Below, one piece after another: positions 7,661 through 15,573 of a stretch of 18,846 nt of DNA. The notes under the pieces were generated by a model, which made no database searches, was not told where the DNA came from, and saw nothing but the letters and a program-made list of their open reading frames with translations. The first letter of the stretch is position 1. Each line of letters begins with the position of its first letter. A program made the translations under genes and the position numbers. The DNA comes from an uncultured Acetatifactor sp. (GTDB taxonomy: Bacteria; Bacillota; Clostridia; Lachnospirales; Lachnospiraceae). The stretch is from NCBI GenBank assembly GCA_910586215.1, contig CAJUGH010000049.1:1-18846 (forward strand). Reading direction: 5' to 3'.

Positions 7661-8884
7661 ATGATCTATCTCAATCATGCGGCAACGACATATCCGAAGC
7701 CGCAAGTGGTACAGGAAGCCGTGGCGCGCTCCATACAGGAGCCGCCCCAGTCCCAGTACCGGGGTGTGGCAGGAAGTACATATGGGGATGATGTGGGAAA
7801 GCTGTGCCGGGAGAACCTGGCACGGCTCTTTCGCATCCGGGAACCAAAACGGATCTTCTTCACAAGTGGTTCTACCCAGGCCTTGAATATGGCTATCCTG
7901 GGTCTTCCGTATCCCCTAAAAGGCGGCGGGGCATTGCAGGGTACGGAGGCTGTAGCAGCGGGCAGCAGACAGCCGGGAGCCGGGGAAACGGGCGGCAGGC
8001 GGCGTGTTGTGTTTACCGCAGCAGAACACAATGCGGTGCTGCGCACCATTTATGATGGCCTTAGGGAGAAGATTGCAGACGGGAGCGTGATGCCGGTGCT
8101 GGTGCCCTGTGACAGAAGCGGTTATGTGGACATGAAAGCCATGGAGCAGGCCATCACGGAAGATACTGCCCTGGTCATTGTGAACCACAGTTCCAATGTG
8201 ACAGGGGCCGTGCAGGATATTGCCAGGATTGGCTCCTGGGCCAGGCAGAAAGGAGCCTATTTCCTGGTGGATGCCTCCCAGTCCGCAGGCGCCCTGCCCA
8301 TAGATGTGGAAGCTGCCGGGATCCATATGCTGGCTTTTACGGGCCACAAGGGTCTGTACGGTATCGAAGGCACAGGGGGGCTCTATGTGGAACCAGGTGT
8401 TCCCCTGCGGCCACTGGTGTACGGGGGAACGGGAACCGACAGCCGCACCCTGGTGCCCCGGGAGCCATTCTATGAGGTGGGAACCATGAACCAGCCGGGG
8501 ATCGCGGCCCTGTGTGCAGGAACCGGGTATATTCTGGAGGTGGGCCTGGAACAGGTCATGGCCTGGGAACAGGCCCTGGTGAAACGGCTCTATGAAGGCC
8601 TCCGGGCCATAAAGGGTGTCACCGTATACGGGGACAGGCAGCCGGAAGGGACGGCAGTGAGCTTCAACCTGGAAGGGCTATCCCCGGCAGATGTGGGGTA
8701 TATCCTGGCGGGTTCCTACAAAATCCAGGTGCGGACAGGACTGCACTGTGCCCCCCTGCTCCATGAATGCCTGGGGACACAGGGCCAGGGAACGGTGCGG
8801 GCCAGCATCTCCTACCTGTCGAAAGAGGAGGATGTGGAGGCACTGCTCGGTGCCGTCCGGGAACTAATGGGGGAGACAAGGTAA
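7661..8884 (+). CDS. Class V aminotransferase, cysteine desulfurase-like
   Basis: This 407-aa PLP enzyme of fold type I has a start supported by TTGGAG about 7 nt upstream. It opens with the family signature YLNHAATTYPKP. Further features are the PLP-phosphate loop FFTSGSTQALN, the active-site EHNA, the cofactor Asp region LVDASQSAG, the Schiff-base lysine in FTGHKGLYG (K230), and the sulfur-accepting Cys in RTGLHCAP (C363). That places it in the group annotated as cysteine desulfurase family proteins (NifS/SufS-like), which normally release sulfur from cysteine. A Gly/Ala/Arg-rich insertion occupies residues 88-115, between strands that are normally joined by a short loop. No Fe-S scaffold, ThiI or MnmA partner is adjacent. 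Its place among glycosidases is unusual, so a specialised substrate or acceptor is possible. Confidence 0.8.
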   Translation: MIYLNHAATTYPKPQVVQEAVARSIQEPPQSQYRGVAGSTYGDDVGKLCRENLARLFRIREPKRIFFTSGSTQALNMAILGLPYPLKGGGALQGTEAVAAGSRQPGAGETGGRRRVVFTAAEHNAVLRTIYDGLREKIADGSVMPVLVPCDRSGYVDMKAMEQAITEDTALVIVNHSSNVTGAVQDIARIGSWARQKGAYFLVDASQSAGALPIDVEAAGIHMLAFTGHKGLYGIEGTGGLYVEPGVPLRPLVYGGTGTDSRTLVPREPFYEVGTMNQPGIAALCAGTGYILEVGLEQVMAWEQALVKRLYEGLRAIKGVTVYGDRQPEGTAVSFNLEGLSPADVGYILAGSYKIQVRTGLHCAPLLHECLGTQGQGTVRASISYLSKEEDVEALLGAVRELMGETR

Positions 8885-8901
8885 CAGGAAAATCCATGAA
8901 C

Positions 8902-8981
8902 GGATGCCGCTTGAGGGAAACGCATCCATGTTGGCCGGAATGTGCGAGGGAGGGTGTGTAAACATTCCCTTTAATCGCACA
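8902..8981 (+). promoter_or_regulatory. Two leader hairpins before the small gene
   Basis: The 109-nt gap holds two inverted repeats: GGATGC (8902-8907) with GCATCC (8922-8927), and TGTGCGA (8941-8947) with TCGCACA (8975-8981). The second has an inner GGGA/TCCC pairing (8948-8951, 8966-8969). The second arm ends at the first base of the AAGGGGT ribosome binding site (8981-8987). A role in translation control or mRNA processing is possible but unproven. Confidence 0.4.
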
Positions 8982-8993
8982 AGGGGTATAAGC

Positions 8994-9275
8994 ATGAAAG
9001 TGATATCTGTAAGAGAATCCATAGAATTATGTACGGAATCGGGATGGTCGGCCTATGACCTGATCCTGGATGGGAAGGTGGACAAGGGCAAGATAGAGGA
9101 ACTGGGCACCCTGGGTACGCTCACCTACTTAGGGATGCTGCAACAGCCTTTTTACCGGATAGAACAACCCCTGTATATGATCAAGGGACTGGAAGGCGCA
9201 GACCAGCTCAGGGTGGCCATGCTGGTGGGGGAAGAGGAGATCCTGGACCGGGTGAGGGAAATCTTGGAAAAATAA
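8994..9275 (+). CDS. Small protein of unknown function (93 aa)
   Basis: I do not recognise this family. ATG 8994 is preceded at 6 nt by AAGGGGT; upstream in-frame ATGs lie inside the leader hairpins and lack a good binding site. The protein starts MKVISVRESIELCTESGW and continues with a short alpha/beta arrangement. A TLTYLGMLQQPFYRIEQPLYMIKGL segment is rich in aromatic and hydrophobic residues. It ends in a charged helix (EEEILDRVREILEK). There is one cysteine (C13), no membrane segment and no signal peptide. Codon use matches its neighbours, and the flanking genes are close (109 bp before, 60 bp after), which supports a real co-transcribed gene. A role as accessory subunit or carrier for the adjacent PLP enzyme is conceivable, but is only inference from position. 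Confidence 0.65.
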   Translation: MKVISVRESIELCTESGWSAYDLILDGKVDKGKIEELGTLGTLTYLGMLQQPFYRIEQPLYMIKGLEGADQLRVAMLVGEEEILDRVREILEK

Positions 9276-9335
9276 AAACTGTTTGTGTCGGCTTTGCCCA
9301 CATGACAGGAAGATAGGAATAAAAGGAGACAGGTG

Positions 9336-10718
9336 ATGGAGAAGAAATTACCCAGGGAGATGACGGGTGCAGAACTGAAATCCATGCTGAAAAGCAGCAT
9401 TAACTTCAAGAGCCTGGGAGGCTTGAAATGTGAGGAACTGACCCTGCCAGCCCAGGACAAACAGTGGTGGCGGGATGCCAAGATTGGCATGTTCATCCAC
9501 TGGGGACTGTATTCCATCCTGGGCCGTGGAGAATGGGCCAGGTTCAATGAGCAGATTCCCAAGGAAGAATATGAGGCCCTGGCAGACGAGTTTATCCCCC
9601 AGGACTTCCACATGAAGGAATGGATGGAGATTGCCAAGGATTTCGGGGCAAAATATGCGGTCATGGTCACCAGGCACCACGATGGATTTGCCCTGTGGAA
9701 CAGTGAGGGGAGCTACGAGCATTTTACTTCCTACCACAGGGGTGCCCACAGGGATTTTGTAGGGGAATATGCCCAGGCCTGCAGAGAGGCAGGGCTGAAG
9801 GTGGGGGTCTACTATTCCCCCATGGACTGGCGTTTTCCCGGATATTTTGACCCGGAAGGGCTGCCGGAGAACGCGGCCCTGATGAAAAAGCAGTGCTACG
9901 CCCAGGTGGAGGAACTGTGCAGCAGATACCATCCGGATATCCTGTGGTATGACGGGGGATGGCTGGCCCACAAGGGCAGCGACACTTCCAGCGCCTGGTT
10001 CTGGGAGCCGGTGAAGCTGAACAAGATAGCCAGGGGTTACAACCCGAAGCTGCTCATCAATCCCAGGTCCGGCTGGGAAGGGGATTTCTACTGTGACGAA
10101 GGCTCCCATGAGATCAGGGGAGGCATCATCCCGGTGCCCTGGGAGAAGAATATGTGCGTGTGTTCCGGCTGTTCCTGGGGATGGATGGCAGATGACCCGG
10201 TGTCTGATTTTGACTGGCTGATCCGTATGATGGTGAACGTGGTATGCCGTGGCGGCAACTGGCTGGTGAACATCGGCCCGGACAGGAATGGGAAGATCTC
10301 CGGCGAGATCCGGCAGCGGATGCGCCAGGTGGGAGACTGGCTGCGGACATACGGGGAGAGCATTTATGCCACGGCGGCAGGCCCTTATGAGCCGGTGGAT
10401 GATGTATACGGCGCCACCTGGCGGGAAGATAAGGTGTACCTGCACATTCTGGACAGGAAGGCTTTCGCCGGGCTGAAACTGCCCCTTTCGGAAAACGTGA
10501 TAGAACATGCCGCCCTGTTTGACGGCAGTCCTTTGGAAGTGGTGCAAGAGGAGGACGGCATCCGTCTGGTGCTGCCAGAAGGATCCAGCAGGGCAGGAGA
10601 GATGGGAAGCGGGCAGGAAATGGAAGGCCCCGCGCCGGACACCATTGTGGTCCTCACCATGACGGAGGCGGTGAAAGCAGCCGGGGACGCGGAGATTACT
10701 TTTACGGGAAAAGGCTGA
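9336..10718 (+). CDS. GH29 alpha-L-fucosidase
   Basis: This 460-aa glycosidase releases terminal alpha-L-fucose with retention of configuration. ATG 9336, 7 nt after AGGAG (9324-9328), is preferred over the GTG just before it. GH29 landmarks are clear: WWRDAKIGMFIHWGLYS near the N-terminus, AKYAVMVTRHHDGFALW, VGVYYSPMDW, and the nucleophile segment DILWYDGGW with D206 as expected nucleophile. Later come a conserved NWLVNIGPDRNGKI block and a small C-terminal beta domain. No signal peptide is present, so it acts on imported oligosaccharides. Residues 416-435 are a Gly/Ser/Glu/Met-rich insertion in the C-terminal domain. The general acid/base varies between GH29 subfamilies and I did not assign it, so the linkage preference is open. 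Confidence 0.88.
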   Translation: MEKKLPREMTGAELKSMLKSSINFKSLGGLKCEELTLPAQDKQWWRDAKIGMFIHWGLYSILGRGEWARFNEQIPKEEYEALADEFIPQDFHMKEWMEIAKDFGAKYAVMVTRHHDGFALWNSEGSYEHFTSYHRGAHRDFVGEYAQACREAGLKVGVYYSPMDWRFPGYFDPEGLPENAALMKKQCYAQVEELCSRYHPDILWYDGGWLAHKGSDTSSAWFWEPVKLNKIARGYNPKLLINPRSGWEGDFYCDEGSHEIRGGIIPVPWEKNMCVCSGCSWGWMADDPVSDFDWLIRMMVNVVCRGGNWLVNIGPDRNGKISGEIRQRMRQVGDWLRTYGESIYATAAGPYEPVDDVYGATWREDKVYLHILDRKAFAGLKLPLSENVIEHAALFDGSPLEVVQEEDGIRLVLPEGSSRAGEMGSGQEMEGPAPDTIVVLTMTEAVKAAGDAEITFTGKG

Positions 10719-10938
10719 TGTGCTGTGTTGGAAGCTTCCTTGTTATAGTGCAGCCCCGTGACAGCCATGAGGTGTTTTCACGCGCTTTTTGCGTGACAAA
10801 CATGAGACTGCTGTGCAGTGCATAGTTGTTGTGAGCGGTTACGAGCCATTTCCGTGAAACAGATGCCGGAAAGCGCTATAGGCGCGGCTGTATGAATGCC
10901 GCTGGCTGAACTGTTACGATTAAGTTAGGAGAATCAAG
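10719..10938. other. Spacer with inverted repeat copy B, no gene
   Basis: The 220-bp gap before the GH42 gene contains a perfect 10-bp palindrome GGAAGCTTCC (10730-10739), copy B of the dispersed repeat (10769-10801) and a GCGC-tata-GGCGC hairpin near 10873. No promoter with acceptable spacing was found. The GH42 ribosome binding site AGGAGA lies at 10927-10932. Confidence 0.5.
10769..10801 (-). repeat. Dispersed 33-bp repeat, copy B (inverted)
   Basis: This is the reverse-orientation partner of 394-426, with 30 of 33 positions identical. The TCACGC/GCGTGA stem is retained and only the loop differs. The two copies lie about 10.3 kb apart as inverted repeats. Confidence 0.7.
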
Positions 10939-13002
10939 ATGAGATATGGTGTATCGTATTACCCGGAACACAAGACGGAAGGAGACCTGCGGCATGACCT
11001 GGAACTGCTGAAGGGATCCGGGATCAATACCGTGCGGATGGGGGAATTTGCCTGGTGCCGCATGGAGCCTGTGGAGGGACAGTATACATTCGGGTGGCTG
11101 CAGGAAGTGGTGGAGGAACTGGGGCAGGCAGGGATCCGGACGATCCTGTGTACTCCCACGGCCTGCCCGCCGGCCTGGCTGGTGAAGAAGCACCCGGATA
11201 TCCTGTATATGGATAACCGCCGGATCCGCCGGCCCTTCGGAGGCAGGCGGCATTACTGCTACAATAATGAGACATACAGGCAGTATTCTGTGAAGATTGC
11301 AGAGGAACTGGCCAGGGCTTTTGCAGGCAATCCCTATGTGGCAGGGGTGCAGATTGACAATGAACCGGCCCAGGAGGGCACAGGCCGTTGCTGCTGTCCT
11401 GTGTGCGTGGACAGATTCCATACCTACCTGCGGGAGAGATTCGGCACCATAGAGGAGTTCAACAGAAGGAGCGGCAGTATCTTCTGGTCCCAGGAATACG
11501 ATGATTTTGAGGAGATACCGGTGCCGGTGAACACTATTGAGGTGGGCGCCCAGGACCAGATCCGGGCTTACTATGAGAATCCCACTGTGCGCCTGGCCTT
11601 TGAACGGTTCTGCTCGGACAGCCAGAAGGAATACCAGGATCTGCAGGTACAGGCCTTGAGACAGTTCCTGCAGGTGCCCATCACCACCAATGCTACCGGC
11701 CTTGCTACCAACAGCATTGACTATTATGACAGTACTGCCAGTCTGGACCGTTATGCCTTTGACTTTTACCCAGGGCTTCGGGATGCCAGGGTGGACTCCT
11801 TCCCCTACGCTTTCGCCAGGGGGGTGAAGGACGGGGCGCCCTTCTGGGTGCTGGAGTTCATGTCCGGAGGAGGACATAAGCTGGGCGGCAACGGCAGGGT
11901 ACAGCCCAATCCTGGCGCCTTGAAACAGGCAGTGGTACAGTCCTTTGCCCACGGCGGGGAGATGATGCTGCATTTTCAGTTCCGCACCTATCCCTTTGGA
12001 GCAGAACAGCTCAATTATGCCATCGTGGATATGGACGGGGTGCCCAGGCGGCGGTACCGGGAGATGCAGGAGACGGCAGCCCTCCTGAAGAAACTGGAAC
12101 CTTTGGAACAGGCATCCTTCCCCAGGCAGGTGGCGGTGTGTTTTGACTATGATTCCCACTGGGCCCTGCGGATCAAGCCGGTGAATGACCCTGCCTTCCA
12201 CTATGTGGAATACTGCGGGAAGCTGTATAACTATCTGGAACAGGTCGGCGTCACCGCGGATGTGACGGCCCTGAAAGGGGACTGGAGCGCCTACAAGGTA
12301 GTGGTGATTCCGGCAGCCATTGTGATGACCCGGGCTACACAGGAGAAGATCAGGCGTTTTGTGGAACAGGGGGGGACAGTGGTGGCCACCTTCCTCACTT
12401 CCGTGAAAAATGAGGACAATGTGGGCTATACCGTCTCCCTTCCTGCAGGGCTGACGGATGTGTTTGGCAGTGTGGTGGAGGAAGTGGAGCCAGTGTTCCC
12501 GGAGAACCACACCCGCCTGCGGATGAATGTGGAGAGCTATGAGGCCCTGTGCCATATGGATGAGACCGAGGACAATGTGCAGGAGACTGTGGATGGCCTG
12601 TGGAGCGAACTGCTGGGCGGGGTCTCCGAGACCATGGGCAGCTATCTGGAGGATTACAAGGAAGGCGCCAAGGTACTCTCTGCCTTTACCTATGGAAAAG
12701 GCCGGGCCTACTATGTGGGAACAGACTTGGAACCGGAAGCCTACCGGACGTTCTTAAGAGGCATCCTGAAGGAAGCCGGTGTGGCCAGAACCCTTGTGGA
12801 GCGGGAAGAGGGCGTGGAACTGGTCACAAGATACGGGGATGGCGCGACCTATCTGTACCTGTTTAATTTTACAGCCAGGGAGACGATTGTCACCCTGCCG
12901 GAAGGGTGCAGGGACTACCTCACCGGGCAGGGCCTTCCCAGGAAATGCAGGATTGCCAGGAACGGGGTGCTGGTTGCAGCGCTACAGACAACGGTTCCCT
13001 GA
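10939..13002 (+). CDS. GH42 beta-galactosidase
   Basis: This 687-aa enzyme has the usual length for GH42, which removes beta-D-galactose or, in some members, alpha-L-arabinopyranose. AGGAGA (10927-10932) supports ATG 10939. The N-terminus MRYGVSYYPEH and the RMGEFAWCRMEPVEGQYTF block are family hallmarks. E142 in QIDNEPAQ is the expected acid/base, and E306 in WVLEFMSGGG the expected nucleophile. A zinc-site cysteine set is present: C107 (RRHYCYN) with C151-C153 and C156 in GRCCCPVC. A trimerisation-type domain follows (YKVVVIPAAIVMT) and then a small beta domain. No signal peptide is seen, so it is cytoplasmic. It lies between the GH29 and GH31 genes, consistent with sequential trimming of one fucosylated, galactose-containing oligosaccharide. 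Confidence 0.9.
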   Translation: MRYGVSYYPEHKTEGDLRHDLELLKGSGINTVRMGEFAWCRMEPVEGQYTFGWLQEVVEELGQAGIRTILCTPTACPPAWLVKKHPDILYMDNRRIRRPFGGRRHYCYNNETYRQYSVKIAEELARAFAGNPYVAGVQIDNEPAQEGTGRCCCPVCVDRFHTYLRERFGTIEEFNRRSGSIFWSQEYDDFEEIPVPVNTIEVGAQDQIRAYYENPTVRLAFERFCSDSQKEYQDLQVQALRQFLQVPITTNATGLATNSIDYYDSTASLDRYAFDFYPGLRDARVDSFPYAFARGVKDGAPFWVLEFMSGGGHKLGGNGRVQPNPGALKQAVVQSFAHGGEMMLHFQFRTYPFGAEQLNYAIVDMDGVPRRRYREMQETAALLKKLEPLEQASFPRQVAVCFDYDSHWALRIKPVNDPAFHYVEYCGKLYNYLEQVGVTADVTALKGDWSAYKVVVIPAAIVMTRATQEKIRRFVEQGGTVVATFLTSVKNEDNVGYTVSLPAGLTDVFGSVVEEVEPVFPENHTRLRMNVESYEALCHMDETEDNVQETVDGLWSELLGGVSETMGSYLEDYKEGAKVLSAFTYGKGRAYYVGTDLEPEAYRTFLRGILKEAGVARTLVEREEGVELVTRYGDGATYLYLFNFTARETIVTLPEGCRDYLTGQGLPRKCRIARNGVLVAALQTTVP

Positions 13003-13036
13003 CAGATGCAGAAAAGGAATGGATGCAGGAAAGGGA

Positions 13037-13076
13037 CAGATATCTGGAAACCGGACATTTGGAAACCAGATATCTG
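13037..13076. promoter_or_regulatory. Paired palindromes, possible operator
   Basis: The self-complementary 10-mer CAGATATCTG occurs twice, at 13037-13046 and 13067-13076, with centres exactly 30 bp apart, close to three helical turns. With one flanking base each side they also form an 11-bp inverted repeat (CAGATATCTGG / CCAGATATCTG) that could fold as a hairpin. They lie in the 134-bp gap upstream of the GH31 gene. The arrangement fits a cooperative dimer-binding operator or an RNA stem. No promoter was identified beside it. Confidence 0.45.
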
Positions 13077-13136
13077 ATAGCCGGATGTCTCACAGATGAT
13101 CCGGGAATGGTATTTGGAAAAGGAGAGGAAGCGGTT

Positions 13137-15458
13137 ATGAAGATTACGAGAGTGGTATGGACGCCGGACGGCGTGTACAGGGAACCTGGGGACATTATAG
13201 AGAAGAGCTTTGTGCCGGATGTGTGCATCCTGCAGGAAGCCTGCAGGACAGAGACAGGTATCGCCCAGGGCGGCAGGCTGGAATTTCCGGGGCTGGAACC
13301 GGGAGGCCGCTCCATTCTGGCGCAGGAATCCTGCACCATGACACCCAGGAAGGTCATGCGTTACTCCATAGAGGGCAAAGCCCAGGTGACGGTGAAGAAG
13401 ACCGTGGACGGGGAGCGCACCATTGTGGAAAATGCCAGGGATACCTGTGTGGGCGAGGCCTATGAGGGAAAGCTGGTATTCTCCATTGGGGAGAAGGAGC
13501 GCATCCTAGGTCTGGGGCAGCATGAGGACGGTATCTCCAACTACCGGAACTGCACCCAGCACCTGTACCAGAACAATATGCAGATTCCCATGCCGGTGTT
13601 CCTGTCCACCGCGGGCTATGCCGTATTGCTGGATGCGGACTGTCTGATGGTGTATGAGGAGAAGGATAGCCGGATCACCCTTACCCTGGATATGGTGGAA
13701 CAGATTGCCTATTACGTGATTGTGGCAGATACCATGCCGGAACTGGTGAAAGGCATCCGGCAGATCACCGGCAAGGCGGCCATGCTGCCCAAATGGGCCT
13801 ACGGCTATATCCAGTCCAAGGAGCGTTACAAGACCCAGGCAGAGATCCTTCAGACGGCGGAAGAATTCGGCCACAGGGACATTCCCGTGTCCTGCCTGGT
13901 CCAGGACTGGCATTCCTGGAGCGAAGGGAAATGGGGGGACAAGCACCTGGACAAGGAACGGTACCCTGATATGGAAGGGCTGACAGATGCCCTTCATGAG
14001 AAGGGAATCGGCCTTATGATCTCCGTGTGGCCCAATATGAACAAGGGCGGTGCGGACAACCAGGAGATGATGGAAGCCGGCAAGCTCTATGCCAACCTGT
14101 CCACCTATGATGCCTTTGACGAGGAGGCCAGGGCGCTGTACTGGAAACAATGTGAGAGGGAACTGTTCTCCGGCGGCGTGGATGCCTGGTGGTGCGACTC
14201 TACGGAACCTTTCACCCCGGACTGGGGCGGCCCGGAGAAAAAGTCTGCCCAGGAGAGATACCAGATCACCAAGGGGGAGCAGACCAGGTATATGGATGCC
14301 AGGAAGGCCAATGTCTATGCGCTCTATCACGCCAAAGGGATCCATGACAACCAGCGGAAAGCGGCGCCAGACAGGCGGATCATGAACTTGACCCGTTCCG
14401 GCTATCTCTCCAGCCAGAGGTATGGCGCAGTGCTGTGGTCCGGGGACATCGCTGCCACCTGGGAGGTGTTCCGGAAGCAGATCGTGGAAGGACAGCAGAT
14501 GGCTGCCAGCGGTATGCCATACTGGAACCTGGACATAGGCGCATTTTTCACGGGGAACCTGGAAGCCTGGAAGCGCTGGAGCGGTGCGAAGGAAGGCACC
14601 CAGCCCTGGTTCTGGCACGGGGATTTTGAGGACGGGGTACAGGATAAGGGATACCGGGAACTATATGTGAGATGGCTCCAGTATGGCACCTTCCTTCCCA
14701 TTATGCGCTCCCACGGGACGGATACCCCCAGGGAACCCTGGCAGTTTGGGGAGGAGGGAGATGTGTATTACGATACTATCGTGAAATATATCCGGCTTCG
14801 CTACCATCTGGTACCCTATTTCTACAGCCTGGCCTACCAGGTGTGGAAGGAGGATGCCATGACCATGCGCGGACTGGTCTTCGATTATCCAAAAGACCAG
14901 GAGGCTGCCATAAGGGATGACGAGTACCTGTTCGGGGATTTCCTGGTATGCCCGGTCACATCTCCCATGGAATATGGCCCCCAGAGTACACCCCTTGGGC
15001 TGGACCAGACCAGGCCTGTGTACCTGCCGGCCGGGAATGACTGGTATGACTACAATACCAAGACCTGTCTGCCAGGAGGAGAAAAACGATGCGCTCCGGC
15101 GCCCCTGGACACCATGCCCTTGTACGTGAAGGCGGGGAGCATCCTGCCTGTGGATGTGTCCGGGGAAACGGATCTCTACCATGTGCAGAAGTCCCGGAAA
15201 ATCGGCGTGGAGATCTACAGCGGCGCAGATGGCAACTTCACCTGCTATTTTGACAGCGGTGACGGGTATGGTTATCAGGAGGAAGAAGGCGCGGTGATGA
15301 CACTGGAATGGAAGGAAGCTTCCAGGGAACTGACATTCTCCGTGGTGAAAGGCACCTATGAATACCCGCAGGACTGGCAGATTACCCTGTATACACCGGA
15401 GGGCAGCAGGACCAAACATGCCTCTTACAATGGGGAAATGATGGCGGTGCAGTTCTAA
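13137..15458 (+). CDS. GH31 alpha-glycosidase (alpha-xylosidase-like)
   Basis: This 773-aa retaining alpha-glycosidase belongs to GH31. ATG 13137 follows AGGAGAGG (13121-13128). The frame stays open upstream into the end of the GH42 gene, but that part has no binding site and overlaps GH42. The N-terminal beta domain ends near GLGQHEDGISNYRN. The barrel starts at WAYGYIQSKERY. The nucleophile is D354 in GVDAWWCDSTEP and the acid/base is D437 in LWSGDI. GMPYWNLDIGAFFTG and MRSHGTDTPREPWQFG follow; this last motif is common in the alpha-xylosidase and alpha-glucosidase group containing DUF5110. C-terminal beta domains follow, with DGNFTCYFDSGDGYGY typical of the end of the family. There is no signal peptide. 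Xylosidase activity is the favoured guess; other alpha-glycosides remain possible. Confidence 0.85.
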   Translation: MKITRVVWTPDGVYREPGDIIEKSFVPDVCILQEACRTETGIAQGGRLEFPGLEPGGRSILAQESCTMTPRKVMRYSIEGKAQVTVKKTVDGERTIVENARDTCVGEAYEGKLVFSIGEKERILGLGQHEDGISNYRNCTQHLYQNNMQIPMPVFLSTAGYAVLLDADCLMVYEEKDSRITLTLDMVEQIAYYVIVADTMPELVKGIRQITGKAAMLPKWAYGYIQSKERYKTQAEILQTAEEFGHRDIPVSCLVQDWHSWSEGKWGDKHLDKERYPDMEGLTDALHEKGIGLMISVWPNMNKGGADNQEMMEAGKLYANLSTYDAFDEEARALYWKQCERELFSGGVDAWWCDSTEPFTPDWGGPEKKSAQERYQITKGEQTRYMDARKANVYALYHAKGIHDNQRKAAPDRRIMNLTRSGYLSSQRYGAVLWSGDIAATWEVFRKQIVEGQQMAASGMPYWNLDIGAFFTGNLEAWKRWSGAKEGTQPWFWHGDFEDGVQDKGYRELYVRWLQYGTFLPIMRSHGTDTPREPWQFGEEGDVYYDTIVKYIRLRYHLVPYFYSLAYQVWKEDAMTMRGLVFDYPKDQEAAIRDDEYLFGDFLVCPVTSPMEYGPQSTPLGLDQTRPVYLPAGNDWYDYNTKTCLPGGEKRCAPAPLDTMPLYVKAGSILPVDVSGETDLYHVQKSRKIGVEIYSGADGNFTCYFDSGDGYGYQEEEGAVMTLEWKEASRELTFSVVKGTYEYPQDWQITLYTPEGSRTKHASYNGEMMAVQF

Positions 15459-15482
15459 ACTTCCATGAAAAGGCTGTACGAT

Positions 15483-15528
15483 ATGAATAAAGACTTTCCT
15501 TCCACATGGAACGAATTTTGATATTCAT
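15483..15528. promoter_or_regulatory. Nested inverted repeat in the GH31-GH140 gap
   Basis: ATGAATA (15483-15489) pairs with TATTCAT (15522-15528) around an inner 12-base palindrome TTCCACATGGAA (15500-15511). It lies in the 115-bp gap and could be a processing, termination or operator site. The spacing to the next start (15574) is 45 bp. Confidence 0.35.
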
Positions 15529-15573
15529 TTTATAGGAAAGCAGACGTTCATTAGGAAAAGGAGAACAGAAGAA

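Noticed and set aside
8904..8993. Earlier start for the small gene
   Set aside because: The upstream ATGs sit in leader hairpins without a usable ribosome binding site; AAGGGGT clearly serves ATG 8994.
10719..10938. A promoter before the GH42 gene
   Set aside because: TTGGAA and TTATAG occur there, but only 9 nt apart, so they do not form a usable -35/-10 pair.
10876..12555. A 559-codon open frame on the minus strand opposite the GH42 gene
   Set aside because: It lacks a ribosome binding site, its product is compositionally odd (His/Pro/Ile-rich without any domain), and it lies opposite an unmistakable GH42 gene. It is a by-product of GC-rich codon positions. The same holds for minus-strand frames at 1934-2731, 3558-4472, 9348-10547, 13506-14618 and 15913-17091.
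12906..13136. N-terminal extension of the GH31 protein by 77 residues
   Set aside because: It overlaps the end of GH42 and includes the paired palindromes as a repetitive peptide. ATG 13137 has a good AGGAGAGG site and begins where GH31 domains normally begin.
13137..15458. Sulfoquinovosidase identity for the GH31 enzyme, suggested by the nearby desulfurase-like gene
   Set aside because: I could not recognise the sulfonate-binding residues of that subgroup, and the GTDTPREPW motif is more in line with alpha-xylosidase or glucosidase relatives. Sugar-sulfonate metabolism genes are absent.
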